Below are positions 55,321-63,649 of a stretch of 64,000 bases of DNA, piece by piece. A program made the position numbers and the translations under genes. This DNA comes from SAR324 cluster bacterium. GTDB lineage: Bacteria; SAR324; XYD2-FULL-50-16. The DNA lies in contig JANQGX010000058.1 of NCBI GenBank assembly GCA_028282885.1, positions 1-64,000 on the forward strand, in the 5' to 3' direction. The notes under the pieces are model-generated. The model saw nothing but the letters and a program-made list of their open reading frames with translations. It was not told where the DNA came from and ran no database searches. Position 1 is the stretch's first letter; every line of letters starts with the position of its first letter.

Positions 55321-55776
55321 ATGGCAAATGGTGGCAGTGATAACAGTCAACTACCCAAAATACTGATTGCTGAAGATAATGAACAGACCATGAATCTCAT
55401 GTTTCGTTATTTCTCTAAAGCCAATGAAAGAGGTGATATCGTCTGTGAATTACATAAAGCTTTTGATGGTGAAGAAACGATTCGCAAGATTGAAGAGGAA
55501 CTACCTGATTTGATCCTCTGCGATATTGAGATGCCCAAAAAGAACGGATTTGATGTCCTGGAACACTTCAATACCGTCAGAGACACGATTCCCTACATCT
55601 TTTTTGCATTCTGCAGCGCCTCTCAAGATGAAAGAATTAAAGCCTTCAAGATGGGGGCGATGGGTTTTATTTCCAAAACCAAAATCGACTATTATGTCAC
55701 GACATTGCAGATCCAAGCATGGTTAAGACTAGCCAGTCTGGAGAGGCTTAAGTCGTCTAGTTTGTCCAAATCATAA
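55321..55776 (+). CDS. Single-domain response regulator (receiver only)
   Basis: The protein of 151 residues (from ATG 55321) is a CheY-like receiver domain without an output domain. ILIAEDNEQTMNLM bears the acidic pair, LILCDIEMPKKNG the phosphoacceptor Asp, FFAFCSASQDE the Thr/Ser switch region and FISKTK the conserved Lys. A short C-terminal helix adds about 20 residues. No histidine kinase is nearby, so it is an orphan; it probably acts by protein contact. trxA follows on the same strand. Confidence 0.88.
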   Translation: MANGGSDNSQLPKILIAEDNEQTMNLMFRYFSKANERGDIVCELHKAFDGEETIRKIEEELPDLILCDIEMPKKNGFDVLEHFNTVRDTIPYIFFAFCSASQDERIKAFKMGAMGFISKTKIDYYVTTLQIQAWLRLASLERLKSSSLSKS

Positions 55777-55881
55777 TGTAACAAAAGTTTGTCGAATGCC
55801 TCCCCAAGGGTGTGGGGGCGAAAATCAGTCTCTCCATTATGGTTATTTACTAAAATCAATTTAATTTTTCGAGGTATAAAC

Positions 55882-56214
55882 ATGGCAAGTGATAATCTGA
55901 TCCACATAACCGATGCCGAGTTCGAAGAGAAGGTTCTCAAAAGTGATCGTCCTGTATTGGTAGACTTCTGGGCTTCATGGTGTGGCCCCTGTAAAATGAT
56001 TGCACCGTTCCTGGATGAACTGGCCGAAGAGTACAAGGACCAGCTAACCATTGCTAAAATGGACGTGGATCAAAACCAGGATAATGCAGCCAAGTTTGGT
56101 GTTCGTAGTATTCCTACCCTGATTGTTTTCAAGGATGGCGAACAGTCTGATCTGTTTGTTGGTGCAGATCCGGGCAAGATCAAACAGATGGTGCAAAAAG
56201 TCCTCGCTTCCTAG
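55882..56214 (+). CDS. trxA: Thioredoxin
   Basis: The general cytosolic disulphide reductant. The protein has 110 residues from ATG 55882, with GAGGT ribosome site (55871-55875) upstream. The active site is [10 protein letters not shown], with the cis-Pro motif [15 protein letters not shown]. All canonical thioredoxin features and the length agree. A hairpin at 56236-56269 follows the stop. Confidence 0.97.
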   Translation: MASDNLIHITDAEFEEKVLKSDRPVLVDFWASWCGPCKMIAPFLDELAEEYKDQLTIAKMDVDQNQDNAAKFGVRSIPTLIVFKDGEQSDLFVGADPGKIKQMVQKVLAS

Positions 56215-56235
56215 GTTTCTGTTCAACAATCCCCT

Positions 56236-56269
56236 GAGGTTACCCGAATTACATGATTCCGGTAACCTC
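56236..56269 (+). terminator. Strong stem-loop after trxA
   Basis: GAGGTTACC (56236-56244) pairs perfectly with GGTAACCTC (56261-56269); after a C/C mismatch, GAAT and ATTC extend the stem around a six-base loop. It lies 21 bases after the trxA stop and 66 bases before the truA start. There is no T-run directly after it, so it may be an mRNA end-stabilising stem, a factor-assisted terminator, or an attenuator for truA. Confidence 0.6.
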
Positions 56270-56335
56270 TCTCAATACCTCTATAACCGTTCCCAACATA
56301 CAAACTCAATCTTTACACCGTGCCTGGTTGCTCTC

Positions 56336-57124
56336 GTGATCAATCTGCTGCTGAAAATAGAATATAAAGGAACCCACTACAGCGGATGGCAGATCCAACC
56401 CAATGCTGTGACAATTGAAGGTGTGATCAGAAAGGTAATGAGGCAGATCTGTCAGTATCCGGTCAATATTAAAGCCTGTGGGAGAACTGACGCTGGAGTC
56501 CACGCAGAAGGCCAGGTGGCAGATGTCGAGGTGCCGAAACGGACAGATTTAAAAAAATTGTTTTTTAGTATCAACTCTCTTCTTCCAGCAGATATAGCAG
56601 TAACCGAAATGGTCAAAGTGCCTTTGGGATTTTCCGCAAGAAAAGAGAACAGCGGCAAAAAATACATTTACCGAATCATCACTTCTCCTGTCCCTACGGT
56701 ATTTGATCATGAAACCTATCTCTGGAGAAGATCATCGCTTGATTTTAAGCGACTTGAACCAGCTATGAAGGATCTACAGGGAGAACACGATTTCTCTGCT
56801 TTTCAAGGCAAGGGATGTCAGCAACCGAACCCGGTTAAGACTCTGTATTCAGTTGACTTGAAAATTCGGAATGAAGGAAACATAACCAAAACTGAGATGA
56901 TCTTCAAAGGCTCCGGTTTCTTGAAAAACATGGTGCGGATCATGGCCGGTACCCTTATTGAAATCGGAACCGGCAGGTGTGACACAGACACGGTTAAAAG
57001 AGCATTGCAATCCGGGAAACGGGAGGATGCAGGAATCACAGCCCCACCCCACGGTCTGGTTCTGGCAAAGGTCTATTTTGAAAACGATCCTTTTACCCTC
57101 TATCCCCCGGTATATTCTTCCTAA
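56336..57124 (+). CDS. truA: tRNA pseudouridine synthase A
   Basis: TruA makes pseudouridines at positions 38-40 of tRNA. The start is set at GTG 56336, giving MINLLLKIEYKGTHYSGWQ, the family's usual N-terminus; the longer frame upstream overlaps trxA and is not protein-like. The 262-residue protein has the catalytic Asp in CGRTDAGVHAEGQV, then RKENSGKKYIYRI, GEHDFSAFQGKGC and GSGFLKNMVRIMAGTLIEIG. Length is normal. Its stop is 12 bases from the convergent thrC stop. Confidence 0.95.
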   Translation: MINLLLKIEYKGTHYSGWQIQPNAVTIEGVIRKVMRQICQYPVNIKACGRTDAGVHAEGQVADVEVPKRTDLKKLFFSINSLLPADIAVTEMVKVPLGFSARKENSGKKYIYRIITSPVPTVFDHETYLWRRSSLDFKRLEPAMKDLQGEHDFSAFQGKGCQQPNPVKTLYSVDLKIRNEGNITKTEMIFKGSGFLKNMVRIMAGTLIEIGTGRCDTDTVKRALQSGKREDAGITAPPHGLVLAKVYFENDPFTLYPPVYSS

Positions 57125-57136
57125 AGGGAATACAAC

Positions 57137-58516
57137 CTAACTCAACTGTTCTTTTATCACTGACTCAACCTGCTTGTAGTCATTATTTACGGCGAGGCAG
57201 CGCGACTCTTTATGCAAAATACCTTTCAAGGAATCAGGCATTTTGGGTGATCTGCCCAGAGCTTTTTGGAAAGCATCTCCAAATTTGGCCGGGTGAGCAG
57301 TTGCCAGGCAAATTACTTTTTCATGTCCCGACTCTTCAGCGGCGGTGACACCAATTGCCGTATGAGGATCAAGCTCAATACCAAGTTTGTCATACCTTTT
57401 AATGCATTCCAGAGTCTTTTGCATATCGATTCTGACAGAGATGAAGAACGACTGCGCTTCCTTTAACTCGCCGGGTGACAACTCGAAGTTACCATGGATC
57501 CGCAGGTTTTCCATTCTCTGGCTGACTGATCTTCCATCCCTGCCCGCCAAATCGAAAACAAACCTTTCAAAATTACTGGCAACCTGGATATCCATGGATG
57601 GGCTGATAGTTGATTGTACGTCACTGATTTCATAACGTCCTGTTGTTATCACACGATAGAGAATGTCATTTTCATTAGTGGCTAGAATCAGCTTTTTGAT
57701 GGGAAGCCCCATTTTTTTCGCCAGGTAGCCGGCATAGATGTCACCGAAATTACCGGTTGGAACTGAAAAATAGAGATCCTGATCCGGATACTTTTCACGA
57801 AATCTGAATCCTGCATAAAAATAGTAGACAATTTGTGCCATCACCCTGGCCCAGTTAATGGAATTAACCGCCCCAAGATGAAATTTATCCCTGAATTCAA
57901 GATCGTTGAACACCTCTTTCACAATCCGCTGGGCATCATCGAAGGTGCCTTCCAAAGCGATGTTGTGGACATTATCATCCAGAACCGTTGTCATCTGTTT
58001 TTCCTGGACGGGGCTGATTTTTCCCTTGGGATGCAGCATAAAAATATTGATATTGCTCTTGCCCCGTACCCCGTATATTGCTGCGCTACCGGTATCTCCC
58101 GATGTCGCTCCAAGAATATTCAGTCTGGTCTCTTCTCTCTTAAGGATCTCTTCGAACAGGTTTCCCAGAAATTGCAGGGCGACATCCTTAAAAGCCAAAG
58201 TTGGTCCATGAAATAACTCAAGGATAGATATCTTTTCCGTATGTTTTAAGGGAGTGATTTCCCTGTCAGCAAATGACGTGTAGCTTCTATCGATTAACTG
58301 AGATAGCTTCTCTCGATCTATTTCGCCGTCGATATAGGGTGTGAATATCTCCAATGCGAGCTGTTGATATGATAAGGTGGACAAATGATCCAATTGTTTG
58401 CTCAAGTCAGGTATCTTTTCCGGGACCAGCAATCCACCGTCTCTAGCCAATCCTTCCAACACCGCGTGTATGAAATTTCTGGAGTCTGATTTTCCCCGGG
58501 TACTGATATATTTCAT
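57137..58516 (-). CDS. thrC: Threonine synthase
   Basis: ThrC converts O-phosphohomoserine to threonine with PLP. The 459-residue protein is the long, E. coli-like type: STRGKSDSRNFIHAVLEGLARDGGL at the N-terminus, FHGPTLAFKDVALQFLG with the PLP-binding Lys at about residue 108, GATSGDTGSAAIYG (phosphate-binding loop), VPTGNFGDIYAGYLAKKMGLPI and TAHPAKF. No thrA or thrB gene is nearby. It lies on the minus strand immediately upstream of a convergent truA. Confidence 0.96.
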   Translation of the reverse strand: MKYISTRGKSDSRNFIHAVLEGLARDGGLLVPEKIPDLSKQLDHLSTLSYQQLALEIFTPYIDGEIDREKLSQLIDRSYTSFADREITPLKHTEKISILELFHGPTLAFKDVALQFLGNLFEEILKREETRLNILGATSGDTGSAAIYGVRGKSNINIFMLHPKGKISPVQEKQMTTVLDDNVHNIALEGTFDDAQRIVKEVFNDLEFRDKFHLGAVNSINWARVMAQIVYYFYAGFRFREKYPDQDLYFSVPTGNFGDIYAGYLAKKMGLPIKKLILATNENDILYRVITTGRYEISDVQSTISPSMDIQVASNFERFVFDLAGRDGRSVSQRMENLRIHGNFELSPGELKEAQSFFISVRIDMQKTLECIKRYDKLGIELDPHTAIGVTAAEESGHEKVICLATAHPAKFGDAFQKALGRSPKMPDSLKGILHKESRCLAVNNDYKQVESVIKEQLS

Positions 58517-58554
58517 GTTTAAAGTGGTTTGTGTGAATTCTTCTGTTTAGAGTA

Positions 58555-59691
58555 TTAAGTCAATAATCGACAGGCTTCGCCCCAGGTTCTAAGATTGCCT
58601 TGTGTCCAGGTGAGAAACTCTTGGATCTCTTCAGGACACCATTCCGGCAGTTCGGGAATTGCACTGTTTCCAATGAAATCAGAAAGCTCGATGACGCGGT
58701 CCGTTATTAGCTCCGCACCGGGCTGAAAATCGTTACGTAATTTCTCCAGGAACCAATCTGTTAAAATCATGCCCCAGTATTCAAACCTGAGATCATCCAC
58801 ATAGTCATGAGGATTCCTGCGATGGTCGACGATGGGCCGTCCGAAGGCAATATGATAGTTGGTGTTTTTCATTAAGGCTTGTAGGAAATAACCTCCCCAG
58901 ATATCACCATATCGTTGAATACTACCGCCGGGAACAGCCCATCCCATGGGCACACACAGGTAAGCAGGGATTAAATCTCTTGTAACACTGGTATTTTGGG
59001 TATTAACCGGGGTCCATGTAGACTGATCGAGTACTTGAACTTCTTCTCCCGAATATGAGATTCCGCTGATTTTTCCATTCAACCACGTGGTTGCATCCAC
59101 ATCCGGATCGGATAGCCATAAACCTGCTGTTACGCCAATAATAGGATCATAGCTGTTCTTGGAGATTTGATTTCGGTTTGGTAATCCTCTCAGGCGAAAT
59201 GGAAATCCTCTGGGGAAGATCTGTCGATCCGGCTCTGTTGCCAGGTATTCACATATGTTATGGAATCCGGAATCTTCCTTGATTAAGTCCCCCTGCCAGG
59301 TTTTCCCTGTGTTTTTATGAAATCCGACCAGATCATCTTCCATGGGATAGTTATCATCGTCTATGCTAATCAGTGTCTGACAGCCGTCCTCAAGGGCGTG
59401 CAGATAACCTATGTTTCTCCTTGTTTCATTATTGTAAGGAATTCTGGAATAGAAATCGAGACATCGTTTTCCCCAGAGATCCTGATTTTCGACATCCAGG
59501 TAGATGGTCTCCAATCCTTTTTCGCTGACGGATTTTGCCAGTTCGCCGCATGAGGCAGGTGTTTTTTTATCCCCAACCACCCAAATCTTTACATCGGCCA
59601 GGTGTCCGAATTTGCTGATATTAAGGAATAGATCTTCAAGAACTGAAGGGTGGTAGATTGTGGTAAATACAATATGAACAGATTTTTTCAT
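58555..59691 (-). CDS. RGP/GT75-like glycosyltransferase
   Basis: The 378-residue protein (ATG 59691; GTG 59709 is an alternative) resembles the reversibly glycosylated polypeptides (GT75, UDP-arabinopyranose mutase of plants) and the related DUF288/STELLO group. Counting from GTG 59709, landmarks are RRNIGYLHALEDGC, the metal motif SIDDDNYP (DDD at 117-119), RGFPFRLR (167-174, matching plant RGxPFxLR, which carries the glycosylated Arg), GLWLSDPDVDA (197-207), RYGDIWGGYFLQAL (266-279) and FEYWGMILTDWF. It is exported neither by signal nor by membrane segment. It follows the RMD-like gene by 26 bases (or 8 bases with the GTG start). Its sugar donor is unknown; the cluster's GDP-sugars make a non-UDP donor possible. 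Confidence 0.7.
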   Translation of the reverse strand: MKKSVHIVFTTIYHPSVLEDLFLNISKFGHLADVKIWVVGDKKTPASCGELAKSVSEKGLETIYLDVENQDLWGKRCLDFYSRIPYNNETRRNIGYLHALEDGCQTLISIDDDNYPMEDDLVGFHKNTGKTWQGDLIKEDSGFHNICEYLATEPDRQIFPRGFPFRLRGLPNRNQISKNSYDPIIGVTAGLWLSDPDVDATTWLNGKISGISYSGEEVQVLDQSTWTPVNTQNTSVTRDLIPAYLCVPMGWAVPGGSIQRYGDIWGGYFLQALMKNTNYHIAFGRPIVDHRRNPHDYVDDLRFEYWGMILTDWFLEKLRNDFQPGAELITDRVIELSDFIGNSAIPELPEWCPEEIQEFLTWTQGNLRTWGEACRLLT

Positions 59692-59717
59692 GAGGTTTTC
59701 AGGTATCACAGGAATGT

Positions 59718-60665
59718 TTAATCAATTCGGGAAATCCAATCCTCAAAGACATCTTTCAAGGTTTCTTCAATCGTATACTGTTGTTGCCATCCGAGCGCTT
59801 TAAGTTTGGAATTATCCCCCAGCAGCAAAGGTTCATCCGAGGGACGAAGCAGGGATTCATCTCTGACAACATCAATCTTTAAGCCGGAAATGTCTATCAG
59901 CATTTCCAGAATGTCGGATATTTTATATGCTGTTCCGGTACAAATATTAATAGGATCGCCCGGTATTCCTCTCTCCAACATCAACATCATCCCCGCAACA
60001 CCGTCCCGGACATCGATGAAATCCCTTGCAGATTCCAGGTTACCGACACGAACCACCGGTTCAAGACGACCTTTTTTAATTAATGCCAGTTGTCTGGCAA
60101 AGTTTTGGATCGCAGTGGCGGGAGGATGTCCGGTACCCACATGTATGAATAACCGAGGTAGAAAGACTTTCAGTCCGTAGTTGATAAAATACTGATATCC
60201 GAGATTTTCATTGGCTACTTTAGTAACACCATAGGGTGAGATAGGACGTAACAATCTTTCTTCTTTAAGGGGGCAGTCTTCCGGTTTGATATCACCGTAT
60301 TCCGCACTACTGCAGGCAATAATGACCTTTGCCTCCGGTGTGATTTTTCTGCAGGCTCTCAAGACGTTGACGGTTCCCTGAAAATTTGTTTGGTGTGTTG
60401 ATTCTTCGGTCTTCCAGGATACCCCATTAAAGGCCTGCGCTGCCATGTGGATGACACACTCGGGTTGAAAGTCAGAAAACAGTTCTTCAACGGCTTCCCG
60501 ATCCAGTATATCAACTCGTTTGATAGATTGATCAGGACTGGCTTCCAAACGGCTGGTTGCACTGTTTCTTGCCAAACCGATTACCGGCCAATCTCTCTCT
60601 CTTGCCGCATTCGCAAAATGCGAACCGATCATTCCGGTAATTCCGGTAATTAAAGTTTTCAACAT
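59718..60665 (-). CDS. NAD-dependent sugar epimerase/reductase, GDP-4-keto-6-deoxy-mannose reductase-like
   Basis: The 315-residue protein is an extended-SDR nucleotide-sugar enzyme. The NAD(P) loop is ITGITGMIGSHF (7-18), and the catalytic Ser-Tyr-Lys set is in ACSSAEYG and SPYGVTKVANE. Sequence style (HMAAQAFNGVSWK, SARDFIDVRDGVAGM, YKISDILEMLIDISG) best fits GDP-6-deoxy-D-lyxo-4-hexulose reductase (RMD), which gives GDP-D-rhamnose from the Gmd product, although a GDP-mannose 4,6-dehydratase relative is possible. It lies next to fcl-like and glycosyltransferase genes. Gmd itself is not in the window. Confidence 0.75.
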   Translation of the reverse strand: MLKTLITGITGMIGSHFANAARERDWPVIGLARNSATSRLEASPDQSIKRVDILDREAVEELFSDFQPECVIHMAAQAFNGVSWKTEESTHQTNFQGTVNVLRACRKITPEAKVIIACSSAEYGDIKPEDCPLKEERLLRPISPYGVTKVANENLGYQYFINYGLKVFLPRLFIHVGTGHPPATAIQNFARQLALIKKGRLEPVVRVGNLESARDFIDVRDGVAGMMLMLERGIPGDPINICTGTAYKISDILEMLIDISGLKIDVVRDESLLRPSDEPLLLGDNSKLKALGWQQQYTIEETLKDVFEDWISRID

Positions 60666-60701
60666 AACTCCTGAAGGCGGGTGATAATGATTAGAAAATA
60701 A

Positions 60702-60810
60702 CTAGTGTCCAGTCAACACACAACCGTCGCATCGATTCCTCGGAAATAAGCAAACACGTAACGAGTAGTTGTCCCTCATTTCCGCTCATCCACAGTTGAC
60801 ACGACACTAG
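60702..60810. mobile_element. MITE-like repeat, copy B (109 bp)
   Basis: The element begins CTAGTGTCCAGTCAAC and ends GTTGACACGACACTAG; these 16-base ends are inverted repeats with 14 matches. The inside includes CGGAAATAAG and CTCATTTCCG as a second inverted pair. It aligns end to end with copy A at 25346-25455 with one single-base length change. CTAG on both sides looks like the 4-base target duplication made by IS5-group transposases, so the mobile part is probably 60706-60806. It lies between the RMD-like and fcl-like genes and has no coding capacity. Confidence 0.78.
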
Positions 60811-60827
60811 CTGGAAGACGATGGAAG

Positions 60828-61757
60828 CTAAATGTGAACCTGGCAATACCAATCATAAACTTTTTTTAAACCTGATTTCAGAGAGGTTTCAGCTTTCCAT
60901 CCCATTTGGTTGATACGGGATACATCCATTACTTTACGAGGCATTCCATCCGGTTTGGAATGATCAAAAATCAATTTTACATCGACATCGACCACCTCCC
61001 TGATGACCTCGGCAAACTCCCTGATCGATATTTCCAATCCAGTCCCTACATTGATATGGGATGACTCGTTGTAGTGTTTCATGAGAAAAACGCAGGCTTC
61101 TGCCAGATCGTCAACATAAAGAAATTCTCTTTTTGGCTTGCCTGTGCCCCAGATGGTGATTTCCTTGCTTCCCGCCAGTTTAGCCTCATGGAATCGCCTG
61201 ATCAGCGCTGCCACCACATGTGAATTTTCTGGATGAAAATTGTCATTCATACCAAACAGGTTGGTTGGCATGGCTGAGATAAAATTGCAGCCATGTTGCT
61301 GACGATAGCTCTGACACATTTTGATACCTGCAATCTTGGCGATGGCGTAGGCTTCATTTGTTGGCTCCAGATAACCTGAGAGTAACGACTCTTCCTGAAT
61401 CGGTTGTGGACATAGTTTTGGATAGATACAGGAGCTCCCCAGGAAAAGTAGCTTTTCAACACCTGCTCTGTAGGAGGCATCAATGATGTTGCACTGGATG
61501 CTCAGATTCTGAAAAATGAACTCGGCAGGGTAGGTAGAATTGGCGTGAATTCCACCGACTTTAGCTGCTGCCAGAAAAACAAACTCGGGTTCCTCCTCCT
61601 CAAAGAAAGCATCAACTGCCTGTGAGTTCAAAAGATCGAGTTCGCTCCGAGTGCGGACAACGATATTCTCGTACCCTTCCTGTTCCAGATAGCGGTGTAT
61701 TGCCGATCCAACCATTCCTTTATGTCCGGCAACATAGATTTTGGAGTTCTTTTTCAT
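60828..61757 (-). CDS. fcl: GDP-L-fucose synthase
   Basis: Fcl (WcaG) epimerises and reduces GDP-4-keto-6-deoxymannose to GDP-L-fucose with NADPH. The 309-residue protein has the N-terminal loop [17 protein letters not shown], the Ser-Tyr-Lys set in [17 protein letters not shown] and [38 protein letters not shown] and [19 protein letters not shown]. Length is typical. It is the first of the three minus-strand sugar genes, but the MITE-like element separates it from the RMD-like gene. Confidence 0.95.
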   Translation of the reverse strand: MKKNSKIYVAGHKGMVGSAIHRYLEQEGYENIVVRTRSELDLLNSQAVDAFFEEEEPEFVFLAAAKVGGIHANSTYPAEFIFQNLSIQCNIIDASYRAGVEKLLFLGSSCIYPKLCPQPIQEESLLSGYLEPTNEAYAIAKIAGIKMCQSYRQQHGCNFISAMPTNLFGMNDNFHPENSHVVAALIRRFHEAKLAGSKEITIWGTGKPKREFLYVDDLAEACVFLMKHYNESSHINVGTGLEISIREFAEVIREVVDVDVKLIFDHSKPDGMPRKVMDVSRINQMGWKAETSLKSGLKKVYDWYCQVHI

Positions 61758-61960
61758 TGCTTAATCAGTGATGAGAAGATAACAATTAAAGTCAAAGCAT
61801 ATTGCATATCTTCTATTTTATCAATCAAAGCTGGCCCGATACCGGGTTTACGTCAAGCGAATATCGAATCCGGGATTCCATGCTTGAACCTGGGAACCGG
61901 ATGCCAAATGATCCGCATTGAGGACCGGTACCGCCAAAGATTCTTTACACAACCCAAATA

Positions 61961-62698
61961 ATGAACAAAACAGATCAACCCGGTTTTAACCTGACAATAC
62001 TCGTTACCGTATTCTCAGAAACAGCCTCTCTAAGGGAAACAATCCAACGTGTTTTGAAACGCGACCGAAACTATATCAAAGAGATCATTCTATCTGTCTC
62101 CCCACGCTCAAGCGAAGCCTGTTTTGAAATCTGTCACCAACTTGACAAGGAATACGATTTTTTGAAGATACATATTCAAAAAAACAACCCGGGGGCCGGC
62201 TGGGCCATACGAGAAGGGATGGAACTTGCTACTGGCGACTACATCGCAATCCTCTCAGCCGATCTCGAAACAGAACCGGAAGCGGTGGATAGAATGGTTA
62301 ATAAAATCGAGGAAACAGGTTGCGACCTGGTTGTCGGAAATCGCTGGTTAAAAGGTGGTGGGTTCCAAAACTATGATCTGAAAAAACTGGTCCTCAACTG
62401 GGGATTTCAAAAAATTTTCAAAATTCTCTATTTGACCTCTATAGGGGATCTTACCTATGGTTTTAAAACTATTAAAAACGAGGTAGCCAGGAAAATAAGA
62501 TGGGAAGGGACTCTCCATGAGCACTTTATTGAAACAACCATCAAACCTCTCAAACTCGGATACAAAGTTGAACAGGTGCCAACAGTGTGGATAGGACGTC
62601 ATGAAGGTGAAAGCAAAAACACCTTTTTTAGAAACTTCCGCTATGTAAAACTGGCACTTGCTGTGCTGTTTGCAACAAAAGCAAAGCTTATCAATTAA
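61961..62698 (+). CDS. Family 2 glycosyltransferase (dolichyl-phosphate mannosyltransferase-like)
   Basis: This 245-residue cytosolic GT-A enzyme resembles the DPM1-type polyprenyl-phosphate sugar transferases: LTILVTVFSETASLRETIQ at the N-terminus, QKNNPGAGWAIREGMELATGDYIAILSADLETEP with the metal-binding acidic motif, VVGNRWLKGGG and LTYGFKTIKNEVARKI. There is no C-terminal membrane domain, so it is the short form. The substrate is unclear; a mannosyl or similar lipid-linked sugar is likely. It is divergent from the fcl-like gene, and the DPM-like role fits the sugar cluster. Confidence 0.85.
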   Translation: MNKTDQPGFNLTILVTVFSETASLRETIQRVLKRDRNYIKEIILSVSPRSSEACFEICHQLDKEYDFLKIHIQKNNPGAGWAIREGMELATGDYIAILSADLETEPEAVDRMVNKIEETGCDLVVGNRWLKGGGFQNYDLKKLVLNWGFQKIFKILYLTSIGDLTYGFKTIKNEVARKIRWEGTLHEHFIETTIKPLKLGYKVEQVPTVWIGRHEGESKNTFFRNFRYVKLALAVLFATKAKLIN

Positions 62699-62815
62699 GT
62701 TGTGCTGATAATACAGAAAGCTGGCAATTAACCAACATACTTTTTTTGTTTTCCCCGCGGACCGGTTCAAAAAAGAAACTGGATCAAAATCTATCAAAAA
62801 TCTTTATTAACATTA

Positions 62816-62845
62816 TTGACACTCCGCCCACAGCATAGCTATACT
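62816..62845 (+). promoter_or_regulatory. Sigma-70 promoter of rplC
   Basis: A perfect TTGACA (62816-62821) and TATACT (62840-62845, five of six) are 18 bases apart, about 55 bases upstream of the rplC start. It is the best promoter match found in the window and implies that rplC has its own strong transcription start. Confidence 0.75.
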
Positions 62846-62899
62846 AATTGTTTATAAGGTTTTAGCAACACACATTCCAGATCATATTTAGGATACAGC

Positions 62900-63532
62900 A
62901 TGTTGAACGGACTTCTAGGAAAAAAAGTCGGAATGACGCAGTTCTTCACAGAAGATGGTGAGCGTGTTCCAGTAACGGTACTACAAACAGGGCCTGTCAC
63001 AGTCATTCAGAAAAAGACTCAGGAAAAAGACGGATATCAGGCTGTTCAGGTTGGGTATGACGAAATTCCCAAGTCAAAGGAAAGAAACATCACTAAGCCC
63101 ACCAAAGGCCATTTCAGGGATCAGAAGCCGACACGTCACTTGAGGGAGTTCAAAGTTGAGAATATAGACGAGTTTGAGATTGGACAGACTTTTGACGTTA
63201 CGCTGTTCGAGAAGGGTGAGATTGTAGATATTTCAGGCACTTCAAAAGGTCGTGGATTTTCCGGTGTGATGAAACGTCATAATTTCTCCGGTGGTCCTGC
63301 CGCACATGGGCACAGGTTTAACCGGGGAACAGGTGCTATCGGACAAAGTGCTTCTCCTGCCAAAATTTTTAAGAATAAAAAAATGGCCGGTCAGTACGGG
63401 AACGAAAGAGTGACTGTTCAAGGGATAGAAATTGTCGATGTTAACAAGGATCTGAATGTGCTGCTGGTCAAAGGTGCAGTTCCGGGTCCGAACGGAAGAT
63501 TTGTAGAAGTCAGACGAACATCCAAAGGTTAG
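62900..63532 (+). CDS. rplC: 50S ribosomal protein L3
   Basis: L3 is an early-assembly protein of the large ribosomal subunit. The 210-residue protein is normal in length and motifs: GLLGKKVGMTQFFTEDGERVPVTVLQ at the N-terminus, GTSKGRGFSGVMKRHNFSGGPAAHGH, GAIGQSASPAKIFKNKKMAGQYGNERVTVQG with the methylatable Gln of the central loop, and PGPNGRFVEVR. What is odd is its setting: neither rpsJ nor rplD, its near-universal neighbours, is present. It has its own promoter and is followed by a hairpin and an antisense recombinase. Confidence 0.97.
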   Translation: MLNGLLGKKVGMTQFFTEDGERVPVTVLQTGPVTVIQKKTQEKDGYQAVQVGYDEIPKSKERNITKPTKGHFRDQKPTRHLREFKVENIDEFEIGQTFDVTLFEKGEIVDISGTSKGRGFSGVMKRHNFSGGPAAHGHRFNRGTGAIGQSASPAKIFKNKKMAGQYGNERVTVQGIEIVDVNKDLNVLLVKGAVPGPNGRFVEVRRTSKG

Positions 63533-63555
63533 TAGACTGTTTGTGGCATCCTCAT

Positions 63556-63582
63556 ATGATCTGTGCTGCAGACACAGATCAT
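63556..63582 (+). terminator. Ten-base stem-loop after rplC
   Basis: ATGATCTGTG (63556-63565) pairs perfectly with CACAGATCAT (63573-63582) around a CTGCAGA loop, 23 bases after the rplC stop and 68 bases before the recombinase stop. No T-run follows on the plus strand. It could end the rplC transcript or be part of an attachment site. Confidence 0.5.
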
Positions 63583-63649
63583 CCCCTCCGCAGTTCGACT
63601 CTTCTTTTGTATCGCTTCGCTGTATATCAGGTACAAGATTCCTTTCGTC

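Noticed and set aside
56123-56335. 71-residue upstream extension of truA overlapping trxA
   Set aside because: It is out of frame with trxA, not similar to TruA, and crosses the hairpin at 56236-56269.
61695-61961. 88-codon frame between fcl and the glycosyltransferase
   Set aside because: It overlaps fcl in antisense, lacks a ribosome site and contains no domain.
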